NCBI GenBank assembly: GCA_020637615.1
Contig: JACKKC010000016.1
Span: forward strand, 1-64,000
Length of the DNA stretch: 64,000 nt
Source: Rhodovulum sp.
GTDB taxonomy: Bacteria; Pseudomonadota; Alphaproteobacteria; Rhodobacterales; Rhodobacteraceae
Direction: 5' to 3'
Part shown: one piece after another, positions 18,313-27,610 of the stretch
Layout: each line of letters begins with the position of its first letter
How positions within the stretch are numbered: position 1 is the first letter of the stretch
Translations under genes and position numbers: made by a program
The notes under the pieces: model-generated
The model's input: only the letters and a program-made list of their open reading frames with translations
Databases searched by the model: none
Told to the model about the DNA's origin: nothing

Positions 18313-20448
18313 GTGACCTCGCTGATGCGCTCCTACAACCCCCGCTGCGCGGTGGGGGTGATCGAGGCCGCCTACGACTACGGGCGACGGATGCACGAGG
18401 GCCAGTTCCGCACTTCCGGCGAGCCCTATTTCACCCATCCCGTCGCGGTGGCGATGCTGCTCGCCGAGCAGCGGCTCGACGACAACACCATCATCACCGC
18501 CCTGCTGCACGACACGATCGAGGACACCGGCTCGACCTACAACGAGATCGCGCTGCGCTTCGGGGACGAGGTGGCGCAGCTGGTCGACGGGGTGACCAAG
18601 CTCACCAATCTCGAACTCTCCCAGGTCGGCAATGCCCAGGCGGAGAATTTCCGCAAGCTCCTGATGGCGATGTCGAAGGACCTGCGCGTGCTGCTGGTCA
18701 AGCTCGCCGACCGGCTGCACAACATGCGCACCATCCGCCACCTGCCCCCGGAGAAGCAGGTGCGCAAGGCGCGCGAGACCATGGACATCTTCGCGCCGCT
18801 CGCCGGCCGCATGGGCATGCAGTGGATGCGCGACGAGCTCGAGGACATCTCCTTCCGCATCCTCAACCCCGAGGCGCGCAATTCGATCATCCGGCGCTTC
18901 CTGACGCTCCGGAACGAATCCGGCGACGTGATCCCCAAGATCACCGAGGACATCCGCACCGTGCTCGCCGGGGCCGGTGTGACCGCCGAGGTGCTCGGTC
19001 GCGAGAAGAAGCCCTATTCCATCTGGCGCAAGATGGAGGAGAAGAAGGAGGGGTTCTCGCGCCTCTCCGACATCTACGGCTTCCGCATCGTCACCCGCTC
19101 GGTGGAGGAATGCTACATGGCGCTCGGCGCGGTGCACCAGCGCTGGCGCGCGGTGCCGGGGCGCTTCAAGGATTACATCAGCCAGCCGAAGTCGAACGGC
19201 TACCGCTCGATCCACACCACGGTCTCGGGGCGCGACGGCAAGCGGGTCGAGGTGCAGATCCGCACGCTCGAGATGCATGCGGTCGCCGAAAGCGGGGTGG
19301 CGGCGCATTGGTCCTACCGCGACGGGGAGCGCTTCGAGAACCCCTTCGCCGTCGATCCCTTCCGCTGGCTGCGCTCGCTGACCGAGCGCTTCGACGGGGC
19401 GGAGGATTCGGAGGATTTCCTCGAGCACGTCAAGCTTGAGATGTTCCAGGACCAGGTCTTCTGCTTCACGCCCAAGGGCGAGGTGGTGAAGCTGCCGCGC
19501 GGCGCGACGCCGATCGACTTTGCCTACGCCATCCACACCCGCATCGGCGACAGCTGCGTGGGCGCCAAGGTCGACGGCAACCGCGTGCCGCTCTGGACCA
19601 AGCTCAGGAACGGCCAGTCGGTCACCATCATCCGCGCCGAGGGCCAGCGCCCGCAGCCCTCCTGGGAGGACATGGTGATCACCGGGCGGGCGAAATCGGC
19701 GATCCGGCGCTCCCTGCGCGGCGAGCAGCGCGCGACCCAGGTGCGGCTGGGGCGCGAGATCGCCCGGGTGGCGCTCGAGCGGGTCGGCAAGCGGGCCTCC
19801 GACAAGGCGCTCGAGGCGGCGGCCAAGCGGCTGGGACTCGAGGAGGGCGACGACGTGCTCGCCCGGCTCGGCGCAGCGGAGATGACCGGCAAGGATCTCG
19901 TCGCGACGCTCTATCCCGAGTTGCAGCGCGAGCCGCTGCCCGCCGCCGGCGACGGCACCGCCCCGGTGGTCATCGGCCTCGGCTCCGGGCAGGAGGCGCG
20001 CCCCGCGCCCTGCTGCAACCCCATCCCCGGCGAGCGCATCGTCGGCATCGCCGTGCGCGGCAAGGGGGTGATGATCCATGCCATCGACTGCGAGGAACTG
20101 GTCGCTTTCGAGGAGGAGCCGGACCGCTGGATCGACCTGCGTTGGGCGGAGGGTCACTCGCGTCCCGATCATGCGGTGGCGATCGAGATCGCGCTCGCCA
20201 ACGATGCCGGCGTGCTGGGGCGGATCTGCACGCTGATCGGCGAGCAGCATGCCAACATCACCGACATCGATTTCACCGATCGTAAACCAGACTTTTACCG
20301 CATGATCGTTGAAATCGAGGTGCGGGATATGGAACACCTCACCCATGTCCTGACGGCGATCGATGCCGATTCGGACGTGGCGCAGGTCCGACGCTTCCGG
20401 AGGACCGCGGCGGCGGCCCGGGGCGGAGCGGCCCACCGCGGGGATTGA
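18313..20448 (+). CDS. relA: Bifunctional (p)ppGpp synthetase/hydrolase (Rel/Spo)
   Basis: Long RelA/SpoT homologue of 711 aa, cytoplasmic stringent-response enzyme. Hydrolase HD domain: YFTHPVAVAMLLAE, ALLHDTIEDTG and KLADRLHNMRT intact. Synthetase: RLSDIYGFRIVTRS, GRFKDYISQPKSNGYRSIHT. Then a TGS domain (FCFTPKGEVVKLPRGATPID) and a C-terminal ACT domain (NDAGVLGRICTLIGEQHANI). All catalytic signatures are kept, so both activities are expected, as is usual for the single alphaproteobacterial Rsh. The start is GTG at 18313, 80 bp after rpoZ; ATG at 18325 is the alternative. Confidence 0.95.
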   Translation: MTSLMRSYNPRCAVGVIEAAYDYGRRMHEGQFRTSGEPYFTHPVAVAMLLAEQRLDDNTIITALLHDTIEDTGSTYNEIALRFGDEVAQLVDGVTKLTNLELSQVGNAQAENFRKLLMAMSKDLRVLLVKLADRLHNMRTIRHLPPEKQVRKARETMDIFAPLAGRMGMQWMRDELEDISFRILNPEARNSIIRRFLTLRNESGDVIPKITEDIRTVLAGAGVTAEVLGREKKPYSIWRKMEEKKEGFSRLSDIYGFRIVTRSVEECYMALGAVHQRWRAVPGRFKDYISQPKSNGYRSIHTTVSGRDGKRVEVQIRTLEMHAVAESGVAAHWSYRDGERFENPFAVDPFRWLRSLTERFDGAEDSEDFLEHVKLEMFQDQVFCFTPKGEVVKLPRGATPIDFAYAIHTRIGDSCVGAKVDGNRVPLWTKLRNGQSVTIIRAEGQRPQPSWEDMVITGRAKSAIRRSLRGEQRATQVRLGREIARVALERVGKRASDKALEAAAKRLGLEEGDDVLARLGAAEMTGKDLVATLYPELQREPLPAAGDGTAPVVIGLGSGQEARPAPCCNPIPGERIVGIAVRGKGVMIHAIDCEELVAFEEEPDRWIDLRWAEGHSRPDHAVAIEIALANDAGVLGRICTLIGEQHANITDIDFTDRKPDFYRMIVEIEVRDMEHLTHVLTAIDADSDVAQVRRFRRTAAAARGGAAHRGD

Positions 20449-20487
20449 GGTTTCGCGCGCCCGGAGGTGGCGAGTCGATCCGGGCAG

Positions 20488-21189
20488 ATGGTATTCAAGA
20501 GACGCGACAAGCTCCCCTTCCCGACCCGGCTCCGCGGGTTCCTGTTCCCGCGGCGCGGCTGGCGGCGCGGGATCGAATATCTCGCCCATCGCATGCGGCG
20601 GCTGCCCGACACGCCGCACCGCATCTCGCTGGGCTTCTCCTGCGGCGTCTTCATGTCCTTCACGCCGTTCTTCGGCCTGCATTTCATCCTGGCGGCGGCG
20701 ATGGCGCGGCTGATCCGCGGCAACGCGCTGGCCGCGCTGATCGGCACCGCCGCGGGCAATCCGCTGACCTTTCCCTTCATCGCCTCGATCTCGCTCGGGC
20801 TGGGGCGGCGGATCCTCGGCTACGGCGCCTCGGGGCGGGACTTCCGGCGCATCGCCGAGGGATTCAAGCAGTTCTTCATCGGCCTCTGGGAGAGCGTGCT
20901 CAACCTCTTCGGCGCCGGGCATGCCGACTGGCACAAGCTCACGCTGCTCCTGCAGGACGTGATCTGGCCCTATTTCGTCGGCGGCCTGCTGCCCGGCCTG
21001 GTGGCGGCGATCGCGAGCTACTATCTGGTGCGGCCGCTGGTGGCGGCCTATCAGGCGGGCCGCCGCGCCCGGCTGCTCGACAAGGCTAAGGCGCGGCTGA
21101 TGCGCCGCAAACCGGAGGCTGGCGTCCACGCCCCGCCGCTCTATACTCGCAACGACAGCAAGGCCGCGGGAGGCAAGGGACTGAAATGA
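20488..21189 (+). CDS. DUF2062 membrane protein
   Basis: 233-aa inner-membrane protein of the DUF2062 family, function unknown. It has the basic N-terminus MVFKRRDKLPFPTR, then SLGFSCGVFMSFTPFFGLHF, ALIGTAAGNPLTFPF and a final hydrophobic segment YFVGGLLPGLVAAIASYYLV. The ATG at 20488 matches the family N-terminus. Its stop overlaps the pdxJ start by 4 bp (ATGA), so the two are coupled. Placement between relA and pdxJ is typical of Rhodobacterales. Confidence 0.9.
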   Translation: MVFKRRDKLPFPTRLRGFLFPRRGWRRGIEYLAHRMRRLPDTPHRISLGFSCGVFMSFTPFFGLHFILAAAMARLIRGNALAALIGTAAGNPLTFPFIASISLGLGRRILGYGASGRDFRRIAEGFKQFFIGLWESVLNLFGAGHADWHKLTLLLQDVIWPYFVGGLLPGLVAAIASYYLVRPLVAAYQAGRRARLLDKAKARLMRRKPEAGVHAPPLYTRNDSKAAGGKGLK

Positions 21190-21956
21190 CACGAGGGAAT
21201 CCGGCCGGAGCGCTGCGGCTCGGGGTAAACATCGACCATGTGGCCACCGTGCGCAACGCCCGCGGCGCTCCCTTTCCCGACCCGGTACGCGCCGCGCGGC
21301 TGGCCGAGGCGGCGGGTGCGGACGGCATCACCGCGCATCTGCGCGAGGATCGCCGCCACATCACCGACGCCGACATCGACGCGCTGATGGCGGCGATCAC
21401 GCTGCCGCTCAACCTCGAGATGGCCGCGACCCCTGAGATGCAGGCGATCGCGCTGCGCCACCGACCGCATGCGGTCTGCCTCGTGCCGGAGCGGCGCGAG
21501 GAGCGCACCACCGAGGGCGGGCTGGAGGTGGCGCGCGAGGAGAACCGGCTGGCGCATTTCATCGCCCCCCTGCGCGAGGCGGGCTGCCGCGTCTCGATCT
21601 TCATCGCCGCCGAGCCCCGGCAGGTCGAGGCGGCGCATCGCATCGGCGCGCCGGTGATCGAACTCCATACCGGCGCCTATTGCGATGCCGGCCTCGCGGG
21701 CGACCTGGCGGCGCGCGACGCCGAGATGGAGCGGCTTCGCGCCATGGCCGCCTTCGCCGAGGAACTGGGGCTCGAGGTGCATGCCGGCCACGGGCTCACC
21801 TACGACAACGTCGCCCCGGTTGCGGCGCTGCCCCAGGTGCGCGAACTCAACATCGGGCATTTTCTCGTGGGCGAGGCGATCTTCGTCGGCCTGGAGGCCG
21901 CGATCCGGCGCATGCGCGCACTGATGGATGCGGCGCGCGCCGAAGTGCCCGCCTGA
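21186..21956 (+). CDS. pdxJ: Pyridoxine 5'-phosphate synthase
   Basis: 256-aa TIM-barrel enzyme condensing 1-deoxyxylulose 5-phosphate with 3-amino-2-oxopropyl phosphate to give PNP in the DXP-dependent vitamin B6 pathway. Motifs: LGVNIDHVATVRNARG, GITAHLREDRRHI, LNLEMA, CLVPERREERTTEGG, VEVHAGHGLTYDNV-like (here LEVHAGHGLTYDNV) and ELNIGHFLVGEAIF. Start coupled to the DUF2062 gene by a 4-bp overlap. Confidence 0.96.
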   Translation: MTRGNPAGALRLGVNIDHVATVRNARGAPFPDPVRAARLAEAAGADGITAHLREDRRHITDADIDALMAAITLPLNLEMAATPEMQAIALRHRPHAVCLVPERREERTTEGGLEVAREENRLAHFIAPLREAGCRVSIFIAAEPRQVEAAHRIGAPVIELHTGAYCDAGLAGDLAARDAEMERLRAMAAFAEELGLEVHAGHGLTYDNVAPVAALPQVRELNIGHFLVGEAIFVGLEAAIRRMRALMDAARAEVPA

Positions 21957-21970
21957 CAATTCCTTCCGGC

Positions 21971-21996
21971 GGGCGCCGGTCGCGGGACCGGCGCCC
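21971..21996. terminator. Strong hairpin between convergent pdxJ and DUF2934 gene
   Basis: Perfect 11-bp stem GGGCGCCGGTC - GCGG - GACCGGCGCCC. Located 14 bp after pdxJ and 19 bp before the end of the opposing gene. It lacks a T-run, yet the position suggests a bidirectional stop or 3'-end protection. Confidence 0.55.
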
Positions 21997-22015
21997 GTGC
22001 CGAAGGGCCGGTCGC

Positions 22016-22267
22016 TCAGTCGGCCTTCGCCGCCTTCGGCTTCGCCCGGCGCCGTTTCGGGGCCTCGGCGGCGACGCTCGGCGCGGCTTCGGTCTTGGCG
22101 GCGGCGACCTTGCGCCGCGGCTTCGGCTTGGCGGCCGGTGCCGCCTCGGCGGCGATCTCCGCGCTTGCCGTCATCCAATGCGCCTCGGCGCGGTCGGCGG
22201 GGCGCCCCTCGCGCTCCCAGATCATGTGGGCGCGTTCGCGGATGCGGTGCTCGAGTTCCGTGATCAT
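22016..22267 (-). CDS. DUF2934 small basic protein
   Basis: 83-aa protein. The DUF2934 motif is RIRERAHMIWEREGRP...AHWMTASAEI at the N-terminus; the rest is an Ala/Lys/Pro/Arg-rich basic tail (KPKPRRKVAAAK, PKRRRAKPKAAK), histone-H1-like in composition, which may bind nucleic acid. The start ATG at 22267 is 6 nt after GGAGG. Function unknown. Confidence 0.85.
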   Translation of the reverse strand: MITELEHRIRERAHMIWEREGRPADRAEAHWMTASAEIAAEAAPAAKPKPRRKVAAAKTEAAPSVAAEAPKRRRAKPKAAKAD

Positions 22268-22312
22268 TCTTGCCTCCAAAGGGGTCTTCGTCCAATGCGG
22301 GCCCAGGATGGG

Positions 22313-23275
22313 TCACCGGGTTCTGCCGAAACTGGCGCCAGAATGCAACTGCCGGTTGCCGTGTGCGATCTGCCGGAAGGCTCCGGGGGTCAGGTTCGTG
22401 GCGCGCCGGAAGTCGCGCTGGAAATGCGCCTGGTCGGCGTAGCCGCAGCAATAGCCGATCTCCGCGAGGCCGGTATCGACGCCGGTCAGGAGCTCGGTCG
22501 CGCGGCGCATACGCGCGCGGCGCAGGACGCTCGAGAAGCTGCGCCCCTCGGCATTCAGGCGCCGCTGCAGCGATCGCCCGGAGAGCGCCAGGCGCGCCGC
22601 GGCATCGCCGAGCCGCCAACTGCGCCCGATGTCGCCGGCGAGGAGATCGGCGAGTCGGTCCGAAAGCGCGCCCCCCGCGGCCTCTACTCCTTCGCCCCGG
22701 GCCGGTTCCTCCGCCACCCGCTCCGGCGACCAGCGGACGCGGAAGCGGCGCAGGGTCTCGCCGGACGGCAGGATCACCCCGCGCAGATCCGCCGGCCGCA
22801 GGACCTGCGTGCCCACTTCCAGCCGCGCGTCTTGAAGCCCGACCGCCCCGGCGAGCCCGAGCAGCAGCCCGGCGATCAGGCAGTTCGCGCCGAGGGACGG
22901 CGGCACCTCGCCGCCGGAGCGGCGGCAGTCCCAGCCGGCCGGTGCAACCGGTGCGATCCGGGTTCGGTGGGACGCATGGTGATAGCGCTCGAGCCGCATC
23001 CATTTCCCGGCCAGCACATCCGGATCCGCCGAATGCAGCAGGACCGTCAGGGCCGGGGTTTCGTCGGCGGCCCGGAGATACTGGCCGACCGCGAGCAGGA
23101 GGCCCGGCCCGTGGCGCGCCATGACCCGCGCCACGAGGTCAAGCTTCGCCGCCTCCGGCACGATTGCCTGATCCATCGGATCCGGCCGGCCCGCGCCGCG
23201 GAGCAGGTCGGGGTCGACCTCCTCCAGCGCCCGCACCAGCAGGCTGACGAGGCCGGTGCTCGTGAAACCGTCCAT
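22313..23275 (-). CDS. AraC-family transcriptional regulator
   Basis: 320-aa regulator: a variable N-terminal domain of the OruR/ArgR-like type followed by a C-terminal AraC HTH pair (WRLGDAAARLALSGRSLQRRL and TGLAEIGYCCGYADQAHFQR, then RRATNLTPGAFR). The start ATG at 23275 follows GGGAAAGG. It is transcribed away from the SDR gene at 23380 across a 104-bp gap, so it may control that gene (inference from divergent layout). Confidence 0.88.
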   Translation of the reverse strand: MDGFTSTGLVSLLVRALEEVDPDLLRGAGRPDPMDQAIVPEAAKLDLVARVMARHGPGLLLAVGQYLRAADETPALTVLLHSADPDVLAGKWMRLERYHHASHRTRIAPVAPAGWDCRRSGGEVPPSLGANCLIAGLLLGLAGAVGLQDARLEVGTQVLRPADLRGVILPSGETLRRFRVRWSPERVAEEPARGEGVEAAGGALSDRLADLLAGDIGRSWRLGDAAARLALSGRSLQRRLNAEGRSFSSVLRRARMRRATELLTGVDTGLAEIGYCCGYADQAHFQRDFRRATNLTPGAFRQIAHGNRQLHSGASFGRTR

Positions 23276-23379
23276 GCGCGCCTTTCCCGCCCTCACCATG
23301 GCGGATTGGCGCGATCCTTCAATCGCCATCGCCGCCTTTCGGGCATTGACCTCGCAGATCGCAAGCACGGAGGCCGGAG

Positions 23380-24090
23380 ATGGCGCAGGACAGGGGACTG
23401 GTGGTGATCAAGGGCGCGAGCCGCGGCATCGGGCGCGCGCTGGCGCGACGGTTCGAGGAAGCGGGCCATCCGGTGCTCGCCGTCGCCCGGACCCCGGCGG
23501 GCGGGGAGGGGGCGGTCGCGGCGGATCTGGCGCGCCGGGACGGGGTGGCGGCGGTGGTCGCGGCGGTGCGGGCGCGGGGAATGCCGGTCGAGGTGCTGAT
23601 CAACAATGCCGGGATGCAGGCCGCCCTCGACCTGACCGCGCCCGAGGCGGAGCGCGAAGCGGATACCGTGGCGGTGGAGATCGCCCTGAACCTCGCGGCG
23701 CCGATCCTGCTCGCGCGGGCGCTCCTGCCGCTGATGCGGCAGCCGGGCGCGACGATCGTCAACGTCACCTCGCTGGTCTCGCGCCACCCCAAGCCCTCGG
23801 CACCGGTCTATTCGGCGGGCAAGGCGGGCCTCGCCTCCTTCACCGCATCGCTGCGCCACCAGCTGGCGCCGCTCGGGATCCGCGTCATGGAGGCGGTGCC
23901 ACCGCTTGTGGACACCGCGATGACCGAGGGCCGCGGCCGGGGCAAGATCCCGCCCGAGGCCATGGCGGAGGCGATCTTCGAGGGCGTGGCGAAGGGCCGC
24001 CCGCTGGTGGCGCCCGGCCTCGCCCGCCGGGTCCTGCTCCTCGACCGGCTCCTGCCGGGCCTGGTGGCCGGGATCCTCGCGCGTTCCTGA
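23380..24090 (+). CDS. SDR-family oxidoreductase
   Basis: 236-aa short-chain dehydrogenase/reductase. Cofactor motif GASRGIGRALARRF at residues 12-25, LINNAGMQ, then catalytic Ser (VNVTSLVSRHP) and YSAGKAGLASF (YxxxK). The Lys-before-Gly motif and ARTP after the second strand fit NADPH. DltE-like close relatives exist in Proteobacteria. Substrate unknown. The adjacent divergent AraC gene is a candidate regulator. Confidence 0.88.
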   Translation: MAQDRGLVVIKGASRGIGRALARRFEEAGHPVLAVARTPAGGEGAVAADLARRDGVAAVVAAVRARGMPVEVLINNAGMQAALDLTAPEAEREADTVAVEIALNLAAPILLARALLPLMRQPGATIVNVTSLVSRHPKPSAPVYSAGKAGLASFTASLRHQLAPLGIRVMEAVPPLVDTAMTEGRGRGKIPPEAMAEAIFEGVAKGRPLVAPGLARRVLLLDRLLPGLVAGILARS

Positions 24091-24169
24091 GGCTCGGGCC
24101 TTTCCGTCGCCGCCCGTCCCGGCTATGCCCTCTCGGGTCAGGGGGCGCAGCCATGGCGGAAGCTTCTTC

Positions 24170-24571
24170 ATGATCCTCGGCATCGGATCCGACCTCGCCA
24201 ATATCGAGCGCATCGAGGGCACGATCGCCCGCTTCGGCACGCGGTTCCTCGACCGGGTGTTCACCGAGCGCGAGAAGGCGACCGCGGAGCGGCGGGCCGA
24301 GCGGGCGGCGACCTATGCGAAGCGCTGGGCCGCCAAGGAGGCCTGTTCCAAGGCGCTGGGCACCGGGCTGCGCATGGGGATCCGCTGGCGCGACATGGGC
24401 GTGGTGAACCTCGCGACCGGCCAGCCGGTGATGGTGCTGGAGGGCTGGGCGGCCGAGCGGCTGGCGGCGATGACCCCCGCGGGCCATCGTGCGGTGGTGC
24501 ATGTCACCCTGACCGACGACCGCCCCTGGGCGATGGCCGTGGTGGTGATCGAGGCGCTGCCGGAGACGTGA
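24170..24571 (+). CDS. acpS: Holo-[acyl-carrier-protein] synthase
   Basis: 133-aa trimeric phosphopantetheinyl transferase that activates acyl carrier protein using CoA. N-terminal MILGIGSDLANIERI has the metal-binding Asp; YAKRWAAKEACSKALGTG carries the KEA catalytic motif. The ATG at 24170 fits the family exactly; a longer upstream frame overlaps the SDR end region without similarity. First of a run acpS-lepB-rnc-era. Confidence 0.95.
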   Translation: MILGIGSDLANIERIEGTIARFGTRFLDRVFTEREKATAERRAERAATYAKRWAAKEACSKALGTGLRMGIRWRDMGVVNLATGQPVMVLEGWAAERLAAMTPAGHRAVVHVTLTDDRPWAMAVVVIEALPET

Positions 24572-24891
24572 GGCCGCGCGGGGCAGGGCAGTTGCTTCCG
24601 GCAACGCGACCGCGTCCGCCCGAATTCCGGGCGCGCCTGGCGCAACCATTCCGCCTGGCGGGCACCGCCGGGCAGCGCCCGACCCGCCCCGTCACGCCGA
24701 AGGCGTGCCGCCGGCACGACGCGGGCGCTTCGCACCCGCCCGGGCCTGGCGCTGCCCTCGTCTTGTTGTGGGGCGGTCGAACAAGAAAGGGTGAACTCCA
24801 CATGCGACAGCCCTGCGGCGCGCCGCCGCTCGCCTTGACAGCAACCGGGGCAGGCGCGACAAGGCGGCGGGCCGCGGCAGGATCGGTAGAA

Positions 24892-25680
24892 ATGGCGACC
24901 AAGAGCAAGTCCAGGGGCGGTTTCGCGGAGATGATCAAGACGATCGTCTATGCGCTGCTGCTCGCCGGCGTGATCCGCACCCTCTTCTTCCAGCCCTTCT
25001 GGATCCCCTCGGGCTCGATGAAGCCGACGCTGCTGATCGGCGATTTCCTCTTCGTCAACAAGATGGCCTACGGCTATTCGAAGCATTCCTGCCCCTTCTC
25101 CATGTGCCCCTTCATCGAGGGCCGCTGGCTCGCCCGCCAGCCCGAGCGGGGCGACGTGGTGGTGTTCAAGCATCCCACCAACGGCACCGACTACATCAAG
25201 CGGCTGATCGGCCTGCCCGGCGACACGGTGCAGATGATCAACGGCATCCTCTACGTGAATGGCGAAGAATTGCCGCAGGTGCCCGAGGGCGAGTTCATCG
25301 AGCCGAACCTGCCGCAGGGGCCGATGAAGAACCTGCCGCGCTGCTCCAATCGCCCGGTCGAGGTCGGCGGGGATTGCATCAAGGCCGAAGCGATCGAGAC
25401 CATGCCCGGCGGCCGGCAGCATGCGGTGCTCGACATCGACGTGGGCTTCGGGGACACCACGCCGGTCTTCACCGTGCCCGAGGGCGAATATTTCTTCATG
25501 GGCGACAACCGCGACAATTCGATGGACAGCCGCTTCCCCCGCAGCGCCGGCGGCGTGGGCACCGTGCCCTTCGAGAATCTCGTCGGCCGGGCCGACCGGG
25601 TGATCTTCTCCTCGGCCGGCAGCTCCATGCTGGCCTTCTGGACCTGGCGGCCGGACCGCTTCTTCGTGGGGATCGATTGA
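24892..25680 (+). CDS. lepB: Signal peptidase I
   Basis: 262-aa inner-membrane serine protease removing signal peptides. A single N-terminal membrane segment (IKTIVYALLLAGVIRTLFF), catalytic Ser in IPSGSMKPTLLIGDF, catalytic Lys in DYIKRLIGLPGD, and FFMGDNRDNSMDSR. The ATG at 24892 is preceded by GGATCGGTAGAA; the upstream in-frame stretch is not like LepB. The stop overlaps the rnc TTG start by 3 bases (TTGA). Confidence 0.95.
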   Translation: MATKSKSRGGFAEMIKTIVYALLLAGVIRTLFFQPFWIPSGSMKPTLLIGDFLFVNKMAYGYSKHSCPFSMCPFIEGRWLARQPERGDVVVFKHPTNGTDYIKRLIGLPGDTVQMINGILYVNGEELPQVPEGEFIEPNLPQGPMKNLPRCSNRPVEVGGDCIKAEAIETMPGGRQHAVLDIDVGFGDTTPVFTVPEGEYFFMGDNRDNSMDSRFPRSAGGVGTVPFENLVGRADRVIFSSAGSSMLAFWTWRPDRFFVGID

Positions 25681-26357
25681 AGCTCGGCCAGGCCATGGCG
25701 GAGGCGGCGACCCGCCTCGGCCACGATTTCGTGCGGCCCGAGCTGCTGCTGGAGGCGCTGACGCATCCCTCCGTGGCGGGGCGGCCGCACAACCAGCGGC
25801 TGGAGTTCCTCGGCGACCGGGTGCTGGGGCTGGTGATCGCCGAGGCGCTGATCGGCCAGGATGCGGAGGCCGATGAGGGCCAGCTCGCCCCGCGGCTGAA
25901 CGCGCTGGTGCGCAAGGAGACCTGCGCCGAGGTCGCCGCGGAGATCGGGCTCGGCGCGGCGCTGCGCATGGGGCGCTCGGAGATGCTGACCGGCGGGCGG
26001 CGCAAGACGGCGCTCCTCGGCGATGCGATGGAGGCGGTGATCGCGGCGGTCTATCTCGACGGCGGGCTCGAGGCGGCGCGCGGGGCGATCCTGCGGCACT
26101 GGGGCGGGCGCATCGCCGCGGTGCGCGCGCAGCCGCCCGACGCCAAGACCGCGCTGCAGGAATGGGCGCAGGCGCGCGGGCTGAAGCCGCCGGTCTATGC
26201 CGATCTCGAGCGGACCGGCCCGGACCATGCGCCGGTCTTTCTCGTCGAGGTGCGGCTCGAGGACGGCCGCGCCGCCCGCGGCCAGGCCCCCTCGAAGCGC
26301 GCGGCGCAGCAGGCCGCGGCCGAGGTGCTGCTCGCCCGGCTGGAGGCGGCGGCGTGA
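25677..26357 (+). CDS. rnc: Ribonuclease III
   Basis: 226-aa double-strand-specific endoribonuclease for rRNA and mRNA processing. Signature RLEFLGDRVLGLVIAEAL at about residue 40; second acidic site LLGDAMEAVIAAVYLDGG; C-terminal dsRBD (KTALQEWAQARGLKPPVY, ASKRAAQQAAAEVLL-like, here SKRAAQQAAAEVLL). TTG at 25677 overlaps the lepB stop and gives the family start MKLGQAM; ATG at 25695 is the alternative. Confidence 0.95.
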   Translation: MKLGQAMAEAATRLGHDFVRPELLLEALTHPSVAGRPHNQRLEFLGDRVLGLVIAEALIGQDAEADEGQLAPRLNALVRKETCAEVAAEIGLGAALRMGRSEMLTGGRRKTALLGDAMEAVIAAVYLDGGLEAARGAILRHWGGRIAAVRAQPPDAKTALQEWAQARGLKPPVYADLERTGPDHAPVFLVEVRLEDGRAARGQAPSKRAAQQAAAEVLLARLEAAA

Positions 26358-27271
26358 GCGCGCCGAGCCGCTGCGGGCTCGTGGCGCTGATCGGCGAGCC
26401 GAATGCGGGCAAGTCGACGCTGATGAACCGCTTCGTGGGCGCCAAGGTCGCGGCCGTCACCCACAAGGTGCAGACCACGCGCGCGCGGATCCGCGGCATC
26501 GCCACGGCGGGCGCGGCGCAGCTCGTCTTCATCGACACGCCCGGCCTCTTCCGGCCGCGCCGCCGGCTCGACCGCGCCATGGTCAAGGCGGCCTGGGCGG
26601 GGGCGGGTGACGCCGATGTGGTGGTGCTGCTGATCGAGGCGCATCGCGGCAGGACCGAAGGCGTCGGGGCGATCCTCGAGGCGCTCGACGCGCAGCTGCC
26701 CAAGGGCCGCCCGGTGGCGCTCGCCATCAACAAGATCGACCGGGTCAGGGCGGAGGCGCTGCTGACGCTGAGTGCCGAGATGAATGCCGCGCGGGACTTC
26801 GCGGCGACCTTCATGATCTCGGCGGAGAAGGGCTACGGCGTCGAGGATCTGCGCGACTGGCTGGCGGGGCAGGTGCCGGAGGGACCCTGGCTCTACCCCG
26901 AGGACCAGATTGCCGACATGGCCCAGCGCCAGATCGCCGCCGAGATGACGCGGGAAAAGCTGACGCTCCGGCTGCACCAGGAACTGCCCTATCAGCTGAC
27001 CGTCGAGACGGAGGCCTGGGAGGAGCGCAAGGACGGCTCGGTCCGGATCGACCAGATCGTCTATGTCGCCCGCGACGGCCACAAGGGCATCGCGCTGGGG
27101 CCCAAGGGCACCACGATCAAGGCCGTCGGCCAGGCGGCGCGCGAGGAGATCAAGGCCTTCCTCGGGCGCGAGGTGCATCTCTTCCTGACGGTGAAGGTGC
27201 GGCCGAACTGGATGGACGAGGCCGAGCGCTTCGCGGCCATGGGGCTCGATTTCCGCGACGGCGAGGGATGA
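26354..27271 (+). CDS. era: GTPase Era
   Basis: 305-aa ribosome-assembly GTPase acting on the 30S subunit and 16S rRNA. G1 GEPNAGKSTLMN, G3 FIDTPGLFRPRR, G4 NKID and a C-terminal KH domain (VARDGHKGIALGPKGTTIKAVG). GTG start at 26354 overlaps the rnc stop (GTGA), and its own stop overlaps the next ATG, showing tight translational coupling. Confidence 0.96.
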   Translation: MSAPSRCGLVALIGEPNAGKSTLMNRFVGAKVAAVTHKVQTTRARIRGIATAGAAQLVFIDTPGLFRPRRRLDRAMVKAAWAGAGDADVVVLLIEAHRGRTEGVGAILEALDAQLPKGRPVALAINKIDRVRAEALLTLSAEMNAARDFAATFMISAEKGYGVEDLRDWLAGQVPEGPWLYPEDQIADMAQRQIAAEMTREKLTLRLHQELPYQLTVETEAWEERKDGSVRIDQIVYVARDGHKGIALGPKGTTIKAVGQAAREEIKAFLGREVHLFLTVKVRPNWMDEAERFAAMGLDFRDGEG

Positions 27272-27600
27272 CCCCGCGCCTGACCGCGGAATTCTGGGTC
27301 CAGGCCTATCTCGTCCGCCTGCGCCTCGCCGACATCCCCGCCTTCATCACCTCCCGGGGCGACGCGACCGCCGGCGCGGTGCTCGTCAAGCTCAACACGC
27401 TCGACGGGCGGGCGCAGGCGCTCACCCGCAGCTTTGACGCCTCCGGCGCGCGGGTCTGGGTGCCGCTGGCCGAGGGCGCCGAGGCGGAGGTGGATGCAGC
27501 GCTCGCGCGCCAGCGGCGCTTCGACCCCGATCTCTGGATCGTCGAGGTCGAGGACCGCGCCGGGCGGCATCTTCTCGACCAGCCGGGGCTGGCGGATTAG
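27268..27600 (+). CDS. DUF1491 family protein
   Basis: 110-aa cytoplasmic protein with the DUF1491 pattern: LTAEFWVQAYLVRLRLADIP, AGAVLVKLNTLDG, then RFDPDLWIVEVEDRAGRHLL at the end. Function unknown; its place between era and recO is conserved in Rhodobacterales. 4-bp overlap with era. Confidence 0.92.
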   Translation: MTPRLTAEFWVQAYLVRLRLADIPAFITSRGDATAGAVLVKLNTLDGRAQALTRSFDASGARVWVPLAEGAEAEVDAALARQRRFDPDLWIVEVEDRAGRHLLDQPGLAD

Positions 27601-27610
27601 CCTCGCGCCC

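Noticed and set aside
18217..21192. Minus-strand open frame of about 990 codons opposite relA, DUF2062 and pdxJ
   Set aside because: The plus strand has complete, motif-bearing housekeeping genes; the antisense frame has no family-like features.
22313..23407. Plus-strand open frames opposite the AraC gene
   Set aside because: The AraC HTH pair on the minus strand is unmistakable; plus-strand frames are Arg/Pro-rich shadows.
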